From positions 1,550,001-1,614,000 of the forward strand of contig NZ_CP089096.1 in NCBI RefSeq assembly GCF_021172165.1: DNA of 64,000 nt, read 5' to 3'. Position numbers and translations under genes: made by a program. Below the pieces are notes generated by a model that was not told the origin of the DNA, ran no database searches, and worked only from the letters and a program-made list of their open reading frames with translations. Source of the stretch: Flavobacterium channae. Its GTDB lineage: Bacteria; Bacteroidota; Bacteroidia; Flavobacteriales; Flavobacteriaceae. Below, one piece after another: positions 54,501 through 62,579 of the stretch (its first letter is position 1; every line of letters starts with the position of its first letter).

Positions 54501-55945
54501 GCAAATGATACTGTTTGTGCCATTGGTCCAAACATTTTTCCTTCGATTCCTACTAAGGCTAAAATTGGCAGATATACGATCAAAATTATTATTTCACCGA
54601 AAGCGGCACTACTTCTAATCTTCGCAGATGCTTTATACACTTCATCATTCATTTCTTGAGTGGTGAGTTTACCTTTTTTACTGACTTGGAGTCGATGTAT
54701 AATAGCTTCAACAATGATAACAGCACCATCTACAATTAACCCAAAGTCAATTGCGCCTAAACTCATTAAATTTCCACTTACTCCGAAAAGTTTCATCATT
54801 GAAATGGCAAATAATAAAGCTAATGGAATAACTGAAGCCACAACTAAACCTGCTCTCCAATTACCAAGAAGTAATACTAAAATGAAAATTACAATTAATG
54901 CTCCTTCAATAAGATTGGTTTGAACTGTACTAATAGCTTTATCTACTAAAACTGTTCTGTCCATAAACGCCTCAATTTCTACTCCTTCAGGAAGTGATTT
55001 TTTGATTTGTTCCATTTTCTCTTTGACAGTTTTAACAACTTCGCCACTATTTTCGCCTTTAAGCATCATTACCATTCCTGATACTTCTTCGCCTTTTCCA
55101 TCTTTTGTGACAGCTCCATATCTGATACTACTACCTATTTGTACCTTTGCAACATCACTAATAAGAATAGGTATACCATTTTGATTTTTTACAACAATTT
55201 TATTAATATCTTCAATACCATTAACCATACCCACACCACGAATGAAATAAGCATAAGGTTTTTTGTCTATATATGCACCACCAGTATTTTCATTGTTATT
55301 TTCTAACGCATCGAAAATTTCGGTAATTGTAGTATTCATACTTTTCAGCTTATCTGGCTGAACAGCAATTTCATATTGTTTAAGATTTCCACCAAGGGTA
55401 TTCACTTCAGCAACTCCTTTTGTACCAATCAATTGGGGTTTTATAATCCAATCTTGAATAGTTCTTAAATCCGATGCATTGTATTTTTCTTCATACCCTT
55501 TTTTTGGAAATACAACATATTGGTATATTTCACCCAATCCTGTACTAACTGGAGCCATTTCAGGTGTACCAACTCCTTTTGGTATGGTATTTTCGGCTTC
55601 TTTTATTCGTTCTGTAATTTGTGCTCTTGCCCAATAAATATCTACTTCTTCTTTAAATACTACAGTTACAACACTTAATCCAAAACGACTTATTGAACGA
55701 AGTTCAACAATATCAGGAATTGATTTAACAGATTGCTCTATTGGATAGGTAATAAATTGCTCTACTTCTTGGGTTGCTAAAGTAGGTGAACTCGTAATTA
55801 TTTGTACTTGATTGTTTGTAATATCTGGTAACGCATCAATTGGTAAAGTATATAATGAATAACTACCAACGATAACTAATACTAGTGTAAAAAGTCCAAT
55901 AATAAATTTATTATTGATACTAAAATGAATGATTTTATCTAACAT
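51596..55945 (-). CDS. czcA: CzcA-type HME-RND metal pump fused to TolC/CzcC-like outer-membrane channel
   Basis: About 1449 residues. Residues 1-1035 are the RND pump with proton-relay motif DFGLIVDGAVIIVE (about 395-410), the zinc/cobalt/cadmium (HME1) type rather than the copper type. From about 1040 an outer-membrane efflux protein follows, beginning with its own signal-like sequence MNNSALVITFLFGIFGANAQ (internal ATG at 52828) and coiled-coil hairpins to the end. The fusion is known in Bacteroidota. The frame extends to 56011, but MLDKIIHFSINNKF at 55945 is the family start. Confidence 0.94.
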   Translation of the reverse strand: MLDKIIHFSINNKFIIGLFTLVLVIVGSYSLYTLPIDALPDITNNQVQIITSSPTLATQEVEQFITYPIEQSVKSIPDIVELRSISRFGLSVVTVVFKEEVDIYWARAQITERIKEAENTIPKGVGTPEMAPVSTGLGEIYQYVVFPKKGYEEKYNASDLRTIQDWIIKPQLIGTKGVAEVNTLGGNLKQYEIAVQPDKLKSMNTTITEIFDALENNNENTGGAYIDKKPYAYFIRGVGMVNGIEDINKIVVKNQNGIPILISDVAKVQIGSSIRYGAVTKDGKGEEVSGMVMMLKGENSGEVVKTVKEKMEQIKKSLPEGVEIEAFMDRTVLVDKAISTVQTNLIEGALIVIFILVLLLGNWRAGLVVASVIPLALLFAISMMKLFGVSGNLMSLGAIDFGLIVDGAVIIVEAIIHRLQVSKKGKLTTQEMNDEVYKASAKIRSSAAFGEIIILIVYLPILALVGIEGKMFGPMAQTVSFAILGAFILSLTYVPMMSALALKKETGHKKNFSDKIIDAIYNFYTPILEKALRVKAAVIGVAITLFISSLILFNTLGGEFIPTLDEGDIATHLIIASGSSLSQEVDATTKAEQILRAKFPEIKMIVTKIGSAEIPTDPMPIEAGDMIILLKDKSEWTSAETKEELMEKMEHALSDIPGAFTEFSQPIQMRFNELMTGVRSDVAVKIFGEDIDMLVSKGEEVVQLINGIEGVSDVKAERVAGLPQITIRYNKDKLALYGLKIGDLNKVVRMGFAGETAGVVYEGEKRFDLVVRLDNDSRKDIENLKALFVTLPSGNQIPLEQIADVKYEDGPMQISRENGKRRIVVGFNVRGADVKTVVETIQAKLDEKLKLPEGYYTTYGGQFENLIEANKRLSVAVPVALGLILVLLYFTFKSIKQSLLIFTAIPLSAIGGIIALWLRDMPFSISAGVGFIALFGVAVLNGIVLIGYFNELKKQGMDNVYDRIKEGTKVRLRPVILTAAVASLGFLPMAISSSAGAEVQKPLATVVIGGLITATLLTLIVLPILYLYFEKGIKIKRKTMNNSALVITFLFGIFGANAQETQKLDLKQALEMGLKNNQSIQASELEVKMQTQLQKTAFELPKTELSGTFGQINSQAQDKNFGISQSFNPFQISAKRSLLKEYSNASATKLGVAKQEITYSIRQSWNTLLFYEKQNAVLEKQNAVMQKFVKSANLKFQTGETNALEKTIALAKQQELEQKIKQNKTQIAIEKSKLKAILDLKTEFIATDTSFVPYPAMAKVDSSMVKQNPIVQLADQQVKIAKANHKVEKSALSPDFSIGYFLQSITGIQDVSGTPTYYNSTPQFQGVVVGLSVPIFAGSSIARAKSAKTNIEREQKNADYINQQFKSHLEQQSEQLVTYASLIDYYKNTAMPNANLIIKNATKGYQNGDISYVEYVQSLETASQIQLNYSEAIYNYNQTIITIQYSINQ

Positions 55946-56040
55946 TTTTATTGTATAATGAATTAATAAACAGAGAACTGTTTTTCTTTTTAAAGTTGCT
56001 AAAAGACACAACTTATTAACCCGAAATTACTCGGGCTTCA

Positions 56041-56367
56041 TTATAATAACTGAGGTGGTTGCCAAATACTTCCGTAAAAATTTGAAAAAGAAGTTGACTT
56101 ATAAAATGAAATAGAAGTTTTTATTTCTTGAAATTGTACTAAAAATTGAAAGGATTGTATTTCAAAAAAGCTTAATGTTTGTTGACCACAACAATTGCAA
56201 ACACAAAAGGGAGAACATAAATCTGTTTCTTCATCGTGCGAATGATTGTGTTGTGAGTGAGCTTGTGAATGCGATGAAATAGTAGTAACATCATTATGCT
56301 CATCTGCACAAGGATAGGCAGTAAGCATAATTATATATATTGATAATATGATGTTTAAGATTTTCAT
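56041..56367 (-). CDS. Small exported His/Cys-rich protein (DUF6660-like)
   Basis: 108 residues. The signal peptide is MKILNIILSIYIIMLTAYPC. A histidine-rich stretch (HSQAHSQHNHSHDEE) and a cysteine cluster (CSPFCVCNCCGQQ) follow. Proteins of this kind commonly head czc operons in flavobacteria and may sense or buffer metal in the periplasm. First gene of the metal operon. Confidence 0.8.
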   Translation of the reverse strand: MKILNIILSIYIIMLTAYPCADEHNDVTTISSHSQAHSQHNHSHDEETDLCSPFCVCNCCGQQTLSFFEIQSFQFLVQFQEIKTSISFYKSTSFSNFYGSIWQPPQLL

Positions 56368-56427
56368 CGTTGTAAAAGTAGTATATTTTTACAAAAAATA
56401 AAAATAATTACAAATTGAGCTATTATT

Positions 56428-57657
56428 TTAAAAATAAGTTGATATCCCAAAATTGAATCCATCTGTTATAGATGGTGGATTCGAAAGTATATCTCGTTGT
56501 TTTAGTAATCTATAATTTAAACGAATAACTGTTTGACTATTTGGTCTAAAACTTATAGCAGAAACCACACTCCATAAATCTTCACCTATATTACCACCTG
56601 TTTCGTTAAATTTACCCACATTCCAATCTACATATTCTAATCTACAAGCCACATTTAATGTTGCCTTTTCCCAACCTAACATTGTACGATTTAAAATTGG
56701 CTGAACGATATCTATAAAACCACCTTGTTGTTTACTTCCAAACTGTTGTGAATATGTACTAGGCACATCAACATTTATCCAAGCAAATTCAGTAGTAATA
56801 AAAGTTTTTGTATTTGGAAGTGTCGTATTGAAATCGATTGCAAAAATATTTACACTTCGCTTTTCATCTATAATAATGCCATCTTCTTGAAACTTATTGT
56901 AAACACCTCCCATATAAGACAAACCAATTTCGCCAATTTTACTATTTCTTACGGCTATTTTTCCTGTAAATAATGGTATTCCGCTATTAATTTCTTCGAA
57001 TCTATCTGGATTATCTATAGCTGCTGGTAAATAGGTTTTATTTTGAGTGTTTTCTATTATTGAATTATCAAAACTTCCTGAAAAATAAGCCTCATATCCA
57101 TACATCCAATTTTTATGGTATTTTTTACCGTATAAACCTGCCCCAACATTACTAAAAGTGCCTGGTAACATCTGAGTTGCTGGAATTGGTCTGTCTGTAA
57201 ATTCCCATTTTGGGCCATCGTGATTTTGATTAAATGCCCCGATTGGATTAACAATAATTCCTGCTCTAAAATTTGCCAAAGGATGAAACTCAACATCAAC
57301 AGAAGCGAATTCGATTGCAATTTCATTGCCACCTTCTTCAAATTCTAACTCACTTAAAAACTTTACTCGTTTACCTATTGATGAAGACATAAATATAGAT
57401 AATCTTCTAGCTTGAAACTGATGTCCTTCTGAAACACCATCGGTAGTAAGATGTTGCCAATTGGTTTCTACATAACCTCCAATAGCAATTGGTGTTTTAT
57501 TAATATTTAAAGTTGGACGATTATATATAGCATCCATATTTAATACTTTGGTTGTATCTTTTGATACTCTTTTTAATAGGCTAGGATCTATTTGTGCATT
57601 GATTGTATTACTTATTAAAAAAAAACATAAAATTATATAGGAAATTGAGATTCTCAT
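56428..57657 (-). CDS. Outer-membrane porin, OprO/OprP-like
   Basis: 409 residues. A signal peptide (MRISISYIILCFFLISNTINAQ) is followed by beta-strand-rich sequence resembling phosphate-selective porins O and P (IGGYVETNWQHL ... ARRLSIFMSSSIGKRVKFLSELEFEEG ... VIRLNYRLLKQ). It overlaps the Rieske gene by 4 nt and forms the third gene of that operon. Confidence 0.82.
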   Translation of the reverse strand: MRISISYIILCFFLISNTINAQIDPSLLKRVSKDTTKVLNMDAIYNRPTLNINKTPIAIGGYVETNWQHLTTDGVSEGHQFQARRLSIFMSSSIGKRVKFLSELEFEEGGNEIAIEFASVDVEFHPLANFRAGIIVNPIGAFNQNHDGPKWEFTDRPIPATQMLPGTFSNVGAGLYGKKYHKNWMYGYEAYFSGSFDNSIIENTQNKTYLPAAIDNPDRFEEINSGIPLFTGKIAVRNSKIGEIGLSYMGGVYNKFQEDGIIIDEKRSVNIFAIDFNTTLPNTKTFITTEFAWINVDVPSTYSQQFGSKQQGGFIDIVQPILNRTMLGWEKATLNVACRLEYVDWNVGKFNETGGNIGEDLWSVVSAISFRPNSQTVIRLNYRLLKQRDILSNPPSITDGFNFGISTYF

Positions 57658-58094
57658 TTTAATGAAACTTTTAAAATATTATTTTCTATTCGTACTGGAA
57701 ATTTTCTTAAATCTGTGCTTGCAGGACCGCTTTCAACTATTCCTTTATTGCTAAATTCACTACCATGAGCTGCACATTGAAGTTTATCTCCAAAAACTTG
57801 AAGTTCTGCTCCTTGATGTGTACATTCCATTAACAATGCCATATACTCTGTTTCATTGAATCGATAAATACAAATAGGAAATTGTAATATTTCATTCTGA
57901 GCGATAATGTATTTTTTATATTCTATTTTTCCATTTGAATTAATTTCAAAATCAGTAATTGGAACTAAAAGATCTGAACCTTTTATTTCTTTTGACAAGA
58001 CTTGTGCTGAGGAACAGCTTTCTAATAAAGAAATACCTGCAATAGTTGCTAAACAACCAAAACCGCATGTTTTAAGAAAATCTTTTCTATTCAT
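57654..58094 (-). CDS. Rieske [2Fe-2S] lipoprotein
   Basis: 146 residues. The signal sequence has lipobox LESC (Cys27). Rieske cluster motifs CTHQG and CAAHGSEF are present. A periplasmic electron carrier, probably working with the di-haem protein encoded immediately upstream (1-nt gap). Confidence 0.92.
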   Translation of the reverse strand: MNRKDFLKTCGFGCLATIAGISLLESCSSAQVLSKEIKGSDLLVPITDFEINSNGKIEYKKYIIAQNEILQFPICIYRFNETEYMALLMECTHQGAELQVFGDKLQCAAHGSEFSNKGIVESGPASTDLRKFPVRIENNILKVSLK

Positions 58095-58095
58095 T

Positions 58096-59289
58096 TTATA
58101 AGGATTTTAAAAATTTTAGTACTGCATTTTTATCTGCTTGAGAAAGACTATTAAATGCGGTTCTACTACCAGTTGCTTCACCACCATGCATAGAAATGGC
58201 TTGTTCAATACTACGAGCTCTTCCATCGTGCATTAAAAAATATTGACCTCCCTGTGAATTCGCAGAAAGTCCTAATCCCCACAAAGGTGGCGTTCTCCAT
58301 TCATAAGTTTTTGCAATACCTTCTGTGTAACCATCATCTAAACCACTTCCCATATCATGCAAAAGCATATCTGTATAAGGTGAAAATGATTTGAATGATA
58401 ATCCAGTTATTGGTGAATATCCAGTTGTTAAATTTGATTTATGACAGCCTGTACAATTAATTTGTTCAAATAAATTTCTACCCTGAATTACTTCTGTGTC
58501 ATTTTGATTTCTTTGAATAGGGGCTTTTAATGTTTTAAGATAAAACACTAAATCATTAACCGTTACATTTGCTACTTCTGGGTCAATTTCTTCATTAGTG
58601 TAAACATCGATAGGATTAAAAGTTGATGTTATTCCCATATCTTGATTATAAGCATTTACTGTTTGATGCAATAAATTAAAAGCTGCCGCTTTTTTACCAA
58701 ATCGTCCAATATATTTTCCGTTTTGATTTACTGCATTTTCAGGGTTAATATAGCTTGGGATAGTTATCCAATTGGGTACACCCGAAATACCATCACCATC
58801 TGAATCGTTTGGGTCTGCCATTGCTAAAATATCAGCATCTGTAAGGTATTGTAAAAAGCCTAAACCTGTGTTTGCAGGTGGTGTAAATTTTGAAAATGTA
58901 GCTCCAAAAGGAATTTGTTCAGGAGTATATCCTGGTAAAGCTCTATTTTGTAGTTGTGGACCTCCTAAATGTAAAAAGGTATTTCCAAATTCATCAGCTT
59001 GACCAAAACGAATTAGTGTAGTAAAAGGGTGTCCTTTTCCATCACCTGCATGACAACTAATACAACTTGTTGCAACAAATGTTGACCCTAAACCCGTTTG
59101 TCGTGTAAAGACTTCCGTAAAAGCTACATCACCTTTTAAAAACCTTGCTAATTCTTCATTTGATAAACCATCAATTGTTCCATCTAAAACTTCATCGTCA
59201 GCTGGAATATCTACATAGCTTGTTTCACACGAGATAAGCATAATCGATAAAAACGAGAGAGTTGTTATTTGCTTAAAAATTGTTTTCAT
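58096..59289 (-). CDS. Di-haem oxidoreductase (DHOR, formerly DUF1111)
   Basis: 397 residues. The signal sequence has lipobox ISC (Cys21). Two haem c sites are CISCH (about residue 76) and CTGCH (about 281), with the family motif LLHDMGSGLDDG and the C-terminal FLMHDGRARSIEQAI. A periplasmic c-type cytochrome of the DHOR family, at the head of an operon with the Rieske protein and a porin. Its substrate is unknown. Confidence 0.92.
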   Translation of the reverse strand: MKTIFKQITTLSFLSIMLISCETSYVDIPADDEVLDGTIDGLSNEELARFLKGDVAFTEVFTRQTGLGSTFVATSCISCHAGDGKGHPFTTLIRFGQADEFGNTFLHLGGPQLQNRALPGYTPEQIPFGATFSKFTPPANTGLGFLQYLTDADILAMADPNDSDGDGISGVPNWITIPSYINPENAVNQNGKYIGRFGKKAAAFNLLHQTVNAYNQDMGITSTFNPIDVYTNEEIDPEVANVTVNDLVFYLKTLKAPIQRNQNDTEVIQGRNLFEQINCTGCHKSNLTTGYSPITGLSFKSFSPYTDMLLHDMGSGLDDGYTEGIAKTYEWRTPPLWGLGLSANSQGGQYFLMHDGRARSIEQAISMHGGEATGSRTAFNSLSQADKNAVLKFLKSL

Positions 59290-59482
59290 TATTCTAATAA
59301 TTATTTTTAGGCAAAACTAAAATATTAATTAGGTAAACACAAATTAAATAAAAAAAATATAGTATGAAAAAGATTTATAACTAATGGAATATGACAAAAA
59401 ATCTAATTATTGGTGTTTATTTCGTTACAAAAAAAGACATTAAAGCATAAAACATAAAAGAACATAAGTAGTTTAATTATTA

Positions 59483-59689
59483 ACAGGGTAAGGCTGGTAC
59501 CCTAATTTTGGAAAAAAGATATTTTATTTTTTCGGTTTGAAAAAAACAGATTTTTACGGCTTTTTGAGTGCAAACAAAACTGATAACTTTATTGATTTGC
59601 GTTTAAATATTAAGATGTTGCTCGAAATTTTGAAACCTAAAAAAATAAAAAATGTTTGTGTTGTTTTTTGGTTACCCTGCTTACCCTGT
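59483..59689. repeat. TTACCCTG iteron-like motifs and inverted repeat
   Basis: ACAGGGTAAGGCTGGTACC (59483-59501) is an imperfect reverse complement of GGTTACCCTGCTTACCCTGT (59670-59689). The right arm has two direct copies of TTACCCTG 9 bp apart; the left arm has the motif inverted. The gap 59290-59859 has no credible gene and holds only this, a terminator and short AT-rich repeats. Confidence 0.5.
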
Positions 59690-59797
59690 GAAAAGGGTGT
59701 AAAATGAAGGTTTTGGGTGATGGGTTTTGGGTGCAAGGTTTTTTGGAACACAGATTGGAGAAATAAGAGAAATTGGCACTGATTTAAAATAAAAAAA

Positions 59798-59822
59798 GTG
59801 GCTAAAAAGTTATTTTAGCCAC
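59798..59822 (-). terminator. Terminator of the primase gene
   Basis: Perfect 10-bp stem GTGGCTAAAA / TTTTAGCCAC with a 5-nt loop. On the minus strand it is followed by TTTTTTTATTTTA. Confidence 0.85.
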
Positions 59823-59859
59823 AGATTAATAAGATTAGCACTGATTTTGATTTTTCTTC

Positions 59860-62019
59860 TTATTCTCCAATAATTTTGTTTCTGTTATCTACTTCCTCGT
59901 ATGTGTTTTCTATTAAGGCATATACAAATATTCCGTTTTTCTTTAGTCTTAAAAAGTTATGTTTCTTTAATGCCTTACCTAATTTATTAATTGTTCCATC
60001 TGAAATATTGAATTTTGCTCTTTCGGCTAGTTTTGCAGCTATTTGTGAGGCATTTAAAAATGTATTTGCCTTTTCTTTTTCACATTGTTCAAACCAAGTT
60101 AAAAGCAACTCTTCTTCTGGGCTTCGTAGTTGGTATTGTTCGTTGTTTTCTGTGATGTTTTTGATTTCTTCTTGGTCGAACCAATGTCTGAATCCTGTTT
60201 TAAATAAATACAAGGCTTGGGATAATACATTGTCAATATTGATTTCGTGTTGGTATTGGATGTTTTCCACTTCAAAACAAAGGAATCGTCTGCTTCCTGT
60301 ACTGTCGTTTAAGAATTGCGCTGTGTTGACACTTCCGGCAAATGATGCGCGTCTTGGCATAGTTTCGTTGTTGTGTCCGTAGGCTTTTCTCATTCTGATT
60401 TGTGTCTTTGTGATGATTTCTTTTAAGCTACCAATTTCGGAACGGTTTAGATTTTCTAATTCGTCCAGGTTAATCAACATACATTCTGATAGCTGTACTA
60501 AAGTGTCTTTGTTGTTTGGGTTTATGGTTCCTGAGAACAAATACTCTTTTAATTTTCTAGGGACTAGCTTTTCTACCCAAGTGGTTTTTCCTAATCCTTG
60601 TTTTCCACTGAATACAATTACCGTGTGATTGATTACTTTGTCATCCAATACACAACCGACCATTGCTACCATCCATTTTTTAAAACACTCTTGCCAAAGT
60701 TCTTGTTTTGTAGTGGTTATCGTGTTTGCTAATTCTAAAATATAGTCTGTTTTTTCATCATACGATGGTAGATTGTAAAAGTAATCTTCGAATGGATTGT
60801 ATAATTCACAGAAATCGGAATACAATAGGTTTCGCAAAGAAGAAAGGTTTGTTTTGATTCTTCCTTTTAAACATTCGCGAAGCATTGAGTTTTCTATAAA
60901 GTCGTTCATTACATGCCATTTCTTTTTACCGAAATATTGAAACTCTAACTTGCCTGAAACCATGTTGTGCCGAAATACATATCTTGTGGATAGGAATAAT
61001 TCTAATCGGTCGATTTGGGTTGGTTTTGGTTTGTCATCATCGATTTCATCGATGTTAGCCTTCTTGGAAGGAGTTTCCTCGGCATAGCTCGGAATGACAG
61101 CGTTTTTTGATTTACTTTTAGTGTTTCTGTTCTTTTCAAAGTATTCATCTTTTCCAAATTCGTGAATGTTTCCGTAGGCGCTGTGTACTGTTTGTGTTAC
61201 TTCTTTTTCGTCATAGCCAAAGTCTGTTAGTATGAAGCTTAGTGCTTCGTTTAATGAAATGCCTTTTCGGTTTAGGTTGCACGCGAGTTGGTGTACGAAT
61301 ACATTTCGGCTACCTGTCACGTATTGCACTTTTTTTTCGGTGAAACGAACGCAGTGGTTATAAACAGCTTCGCTGTTTTCCGTTGTCGGTTGTTGGTTGT
61401 CGGTTTGTCGCACTTCGACAGGCTCAGTGTGACTAGATTGATTTGAGTAATTATTATTCAAATGCATCTCGACTTCGCTCGATGTGACAAAGGTTTTAGC
61501 GTTTTCGTTATGATAAAGGTTATCGTCGAATGAGTAGAAACATAGTCGGGTTATGTCTTTTCCGGATTTGTCTATTTCATGGTTTAATAGGGTTTCATAG
61601 TGTTTTTGGATGGCTAAAAAGGTTTCTTTATGGTCTTCTTTTGTGGTGTTTACTTTTACTAAAATCTTTAATCCATTGCCTGATGGACTTATGAAACTTG
61701 CATAGGTGTATTCAGATTGATTGGCTTTATGTTTTGCGTTTTGTAAATCGGTTTGACTTAATTTATCGATGTCTAGGATTATGAAATTGGAGTATGCTTC
61801 CAAAAATTCCATTTTTCTTCCACCTACAAATTTTCCTGAAGGTGTGAATGCAGGTAATGATTTTTTGGCTTTTTCATAGGCTTCTAGTTTGTTTTCGGCT
61901 AATGATTTACGCAAATAGGTTATCCCTGGTCTGTACTTTCCTGTTTTGATTTCGTGCAGGATTTCGGGAATTGTTTTGTGTTCTATTACTTCGTTGAAGT
62001 TTTTGAAGATTGTTATCAT
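59860..62019 (-). CDS. Mobile-element primase-helicase: VirE-N/BT4734-like domain plus VapE-type ATPase
   Basis: 719 residues. Residues 1-175 are a BT4734/VirE N-terminal primase-like domain (FIILDIDKLSQTDLQ ... YASFISPSGNGLKILVKV). About 210-290 form a helical primase-C-terminal-like domain (VFVHQLACNLNRKGISLNEALSFI). About 350-620 form a VapE/D5-like ATPase with Walker A SGKQGLGKTTW (about 466) and LINLDELENLN. Dispersed genomic repeats supply the linkers at about 178-200 and 308-316. It probably replicates the element after excision. Confidence 0.88.
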   Translation of the reverse strand: MITIFKNFNEVIEHKTIPEILHEIKTGKYRPGITYLRKSLAENKLEAYEKAKKSLPAFTPSGKFVGGRKMEFLEAYSNFIILDIDKLSQTDLQNAKHKANQSEYTYASFISPSGNGLKILVKVNTTKEDHKETFLAIQKHYETLLNHEIDKSGKDITRLCFYSFDDNLYHNENAKTFVTSSEVEMHLNNNYSNQSSHTEPVEVRQTDNQQPTTENSEAVYNHCVRFTEKKVQYVTGSRNVFVHQLACNLNRKGISLNEALSFILTDFGYDEKEVTQTVHSAYGNIHEFGKDEYFEKNRNTKSKSKNAVIPSYAEETPSKKANIDEIDDDKPKPTQIDRLELFLSTRYVFRHNMVSGKLEFQYFGKKKWHVMNDFIENSMLRECLKGRIKTNLSSLRNLLYSDFCELYNPFEDYFYNLPSYDEKTDYILELANTITTTKQELWQECFKKWMVAMVGCVLDDKVINHTVIVFSGKQGLGKTTWVEKLVPRKLKEYLFSGTINPNNKDTLVQLSECMLINLDELENLNRSEIGSLKEIITKTQIRMRKAYGHNNETMPRRASFAGSVNTAQFLNDSTGSRRFLCFEVENIQYQHEINIDNVLSQALYLFKTGFRHWFDQEEIKNITENNEQYQLRSPEEELLLTWFEQCEKEKANTFLNASQIAAKLAERAKFNISDGTINKLGKALKKHNFLRLKKNGIFVYALIENTYEEVDNRNKIIGE
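61074..61098. repeat. Dispersed repeat inside the primase gene (CTCGGCATAGCTCGGAATG type)
   Basis: A copy of a Bacteroidota short interspersed repeat; in frame it encodes VIPSYAEE in the linker before the ATPase domain. Confidence 0.6.
61379..61433. repeat. Two repeat families back to back in the primase gene
   Basis: Tandem GTTGTCGGTTGTTGGTTGTC (61382-61401), encoding DNQQPTTE, adjoins a GTCGCACTTCGACAGGCTC copy (to 61433), encoding SHTEPVEVRQ. Both stay in frame. Confidence 0.65.
61467..61487. repeat. Dispersed repeat TCGACTTCGCTCGATGTGAC inside the primase gene
   Basis: In frame it encodes VTSSEVEM directly after the N-terminal domain. It is related to the degenerate copy at 46811-46835. 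Confidence 0.6.
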
Positions 62020-62039
62020 GTTTGAGTGAAAAGTGATTA

Positions 62040-62207
62040 GTGAAAAGTCTTAGTGGTTGTTCCTGTTTTACAGTCACATACCTCACATGTTCCATTACAT
62101 TTTTTTTTATGGTAGTTTTTATTTGATTTTTTAATTGTCATAAAGAATCGCTTTATTTTTATTGGATTTTTTTTTATAAAAAAGCAGTTGTTAAGTTGCG
62201 ATTTCAT
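62040..62207 (-). CDS. Possible small Cys-rich basic protein
   Basis: A frame of about 55 residues from the ATG at 62207 (an internal ATG at 62141 gives 33). It is very basic, with CNGTCEVCDC near its end. It fits between the HTH gene and the primase gene without overlap beyond a few nt. Conservation is not testable here, so it may be spurious. Confidence 0.3.
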
Positions 62208-62208
62208 A

Positions 62209-62490
62209 CTATTTTCCTTTGAATGATTTGTTGTAGTGTTCTTGTAGTAGTTTTTCAACGTCAGAAAGTTTGTAGTAGATTTTGCTTCCTACTTGACTGA
62301 ATGAGATTTTACCTTCATCTCTCCAGGTTTGTGCTGTGCGTTTGGAGATTTTCATCAGCATGATGAACTCTTGATTGTCTAAGAAGGTTTCTTTCTTTGG
62401 GTCTGGCTTGGTGTTTAGTTGGCTTTGAATTGCATCTAATTTTGCCATTAAGTCATTGTACTGGTCTTTTGTTAAAATAATTGCTTCCAT
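62209..62490 (-). CDS. Excisionase-like helix-turn-helix protein
   Basis: About 93 residues from the ATG at 62490. The C-terminal MerR/HTH_17-type domain (FLDNQEFIMLMKISKRTAQTWRDEGKISFSQVGSKIYYKLSDVEKLL) is that of Bacteroidota element excisionases. A helical N-terminus (YNDLMAKLDAIQSQL) precedes it. It probably directs excision or transcription of the element. Confidence 0.87.
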   Translation of the reverse strand: MEAIILTKDQYNDLMAKLDAIQSQLNTKPDPKKETFLDNQEFIMLMKISKRTAQTWRDEGKISFSQVGSKIYYKLSDVEKLLQEHYNKSFKGK

Positions 62491-62579
62491 TTTCGTGGTT
62501 TTTAAAAGATTATGGAGCAAAATTGTGAAGTAAAAAAAAGTCCCTTAGTCCCAAACGGGTCCCAAGGGACTATTATTTT

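Noticed and set aside
59554..59751. A 65-codon frame on the minus strand
   Set aside because: It runs through the TTACCCTG repeats and low-complexity sequence; the product looks like translated non-coding DNA.
62040..62258. The longer 73-codon frame starting at 62258
   Set aside because: Its first part overlaps the HTH gene in another frame; only the part from 62207 could be real, and it is listed with low confidence.
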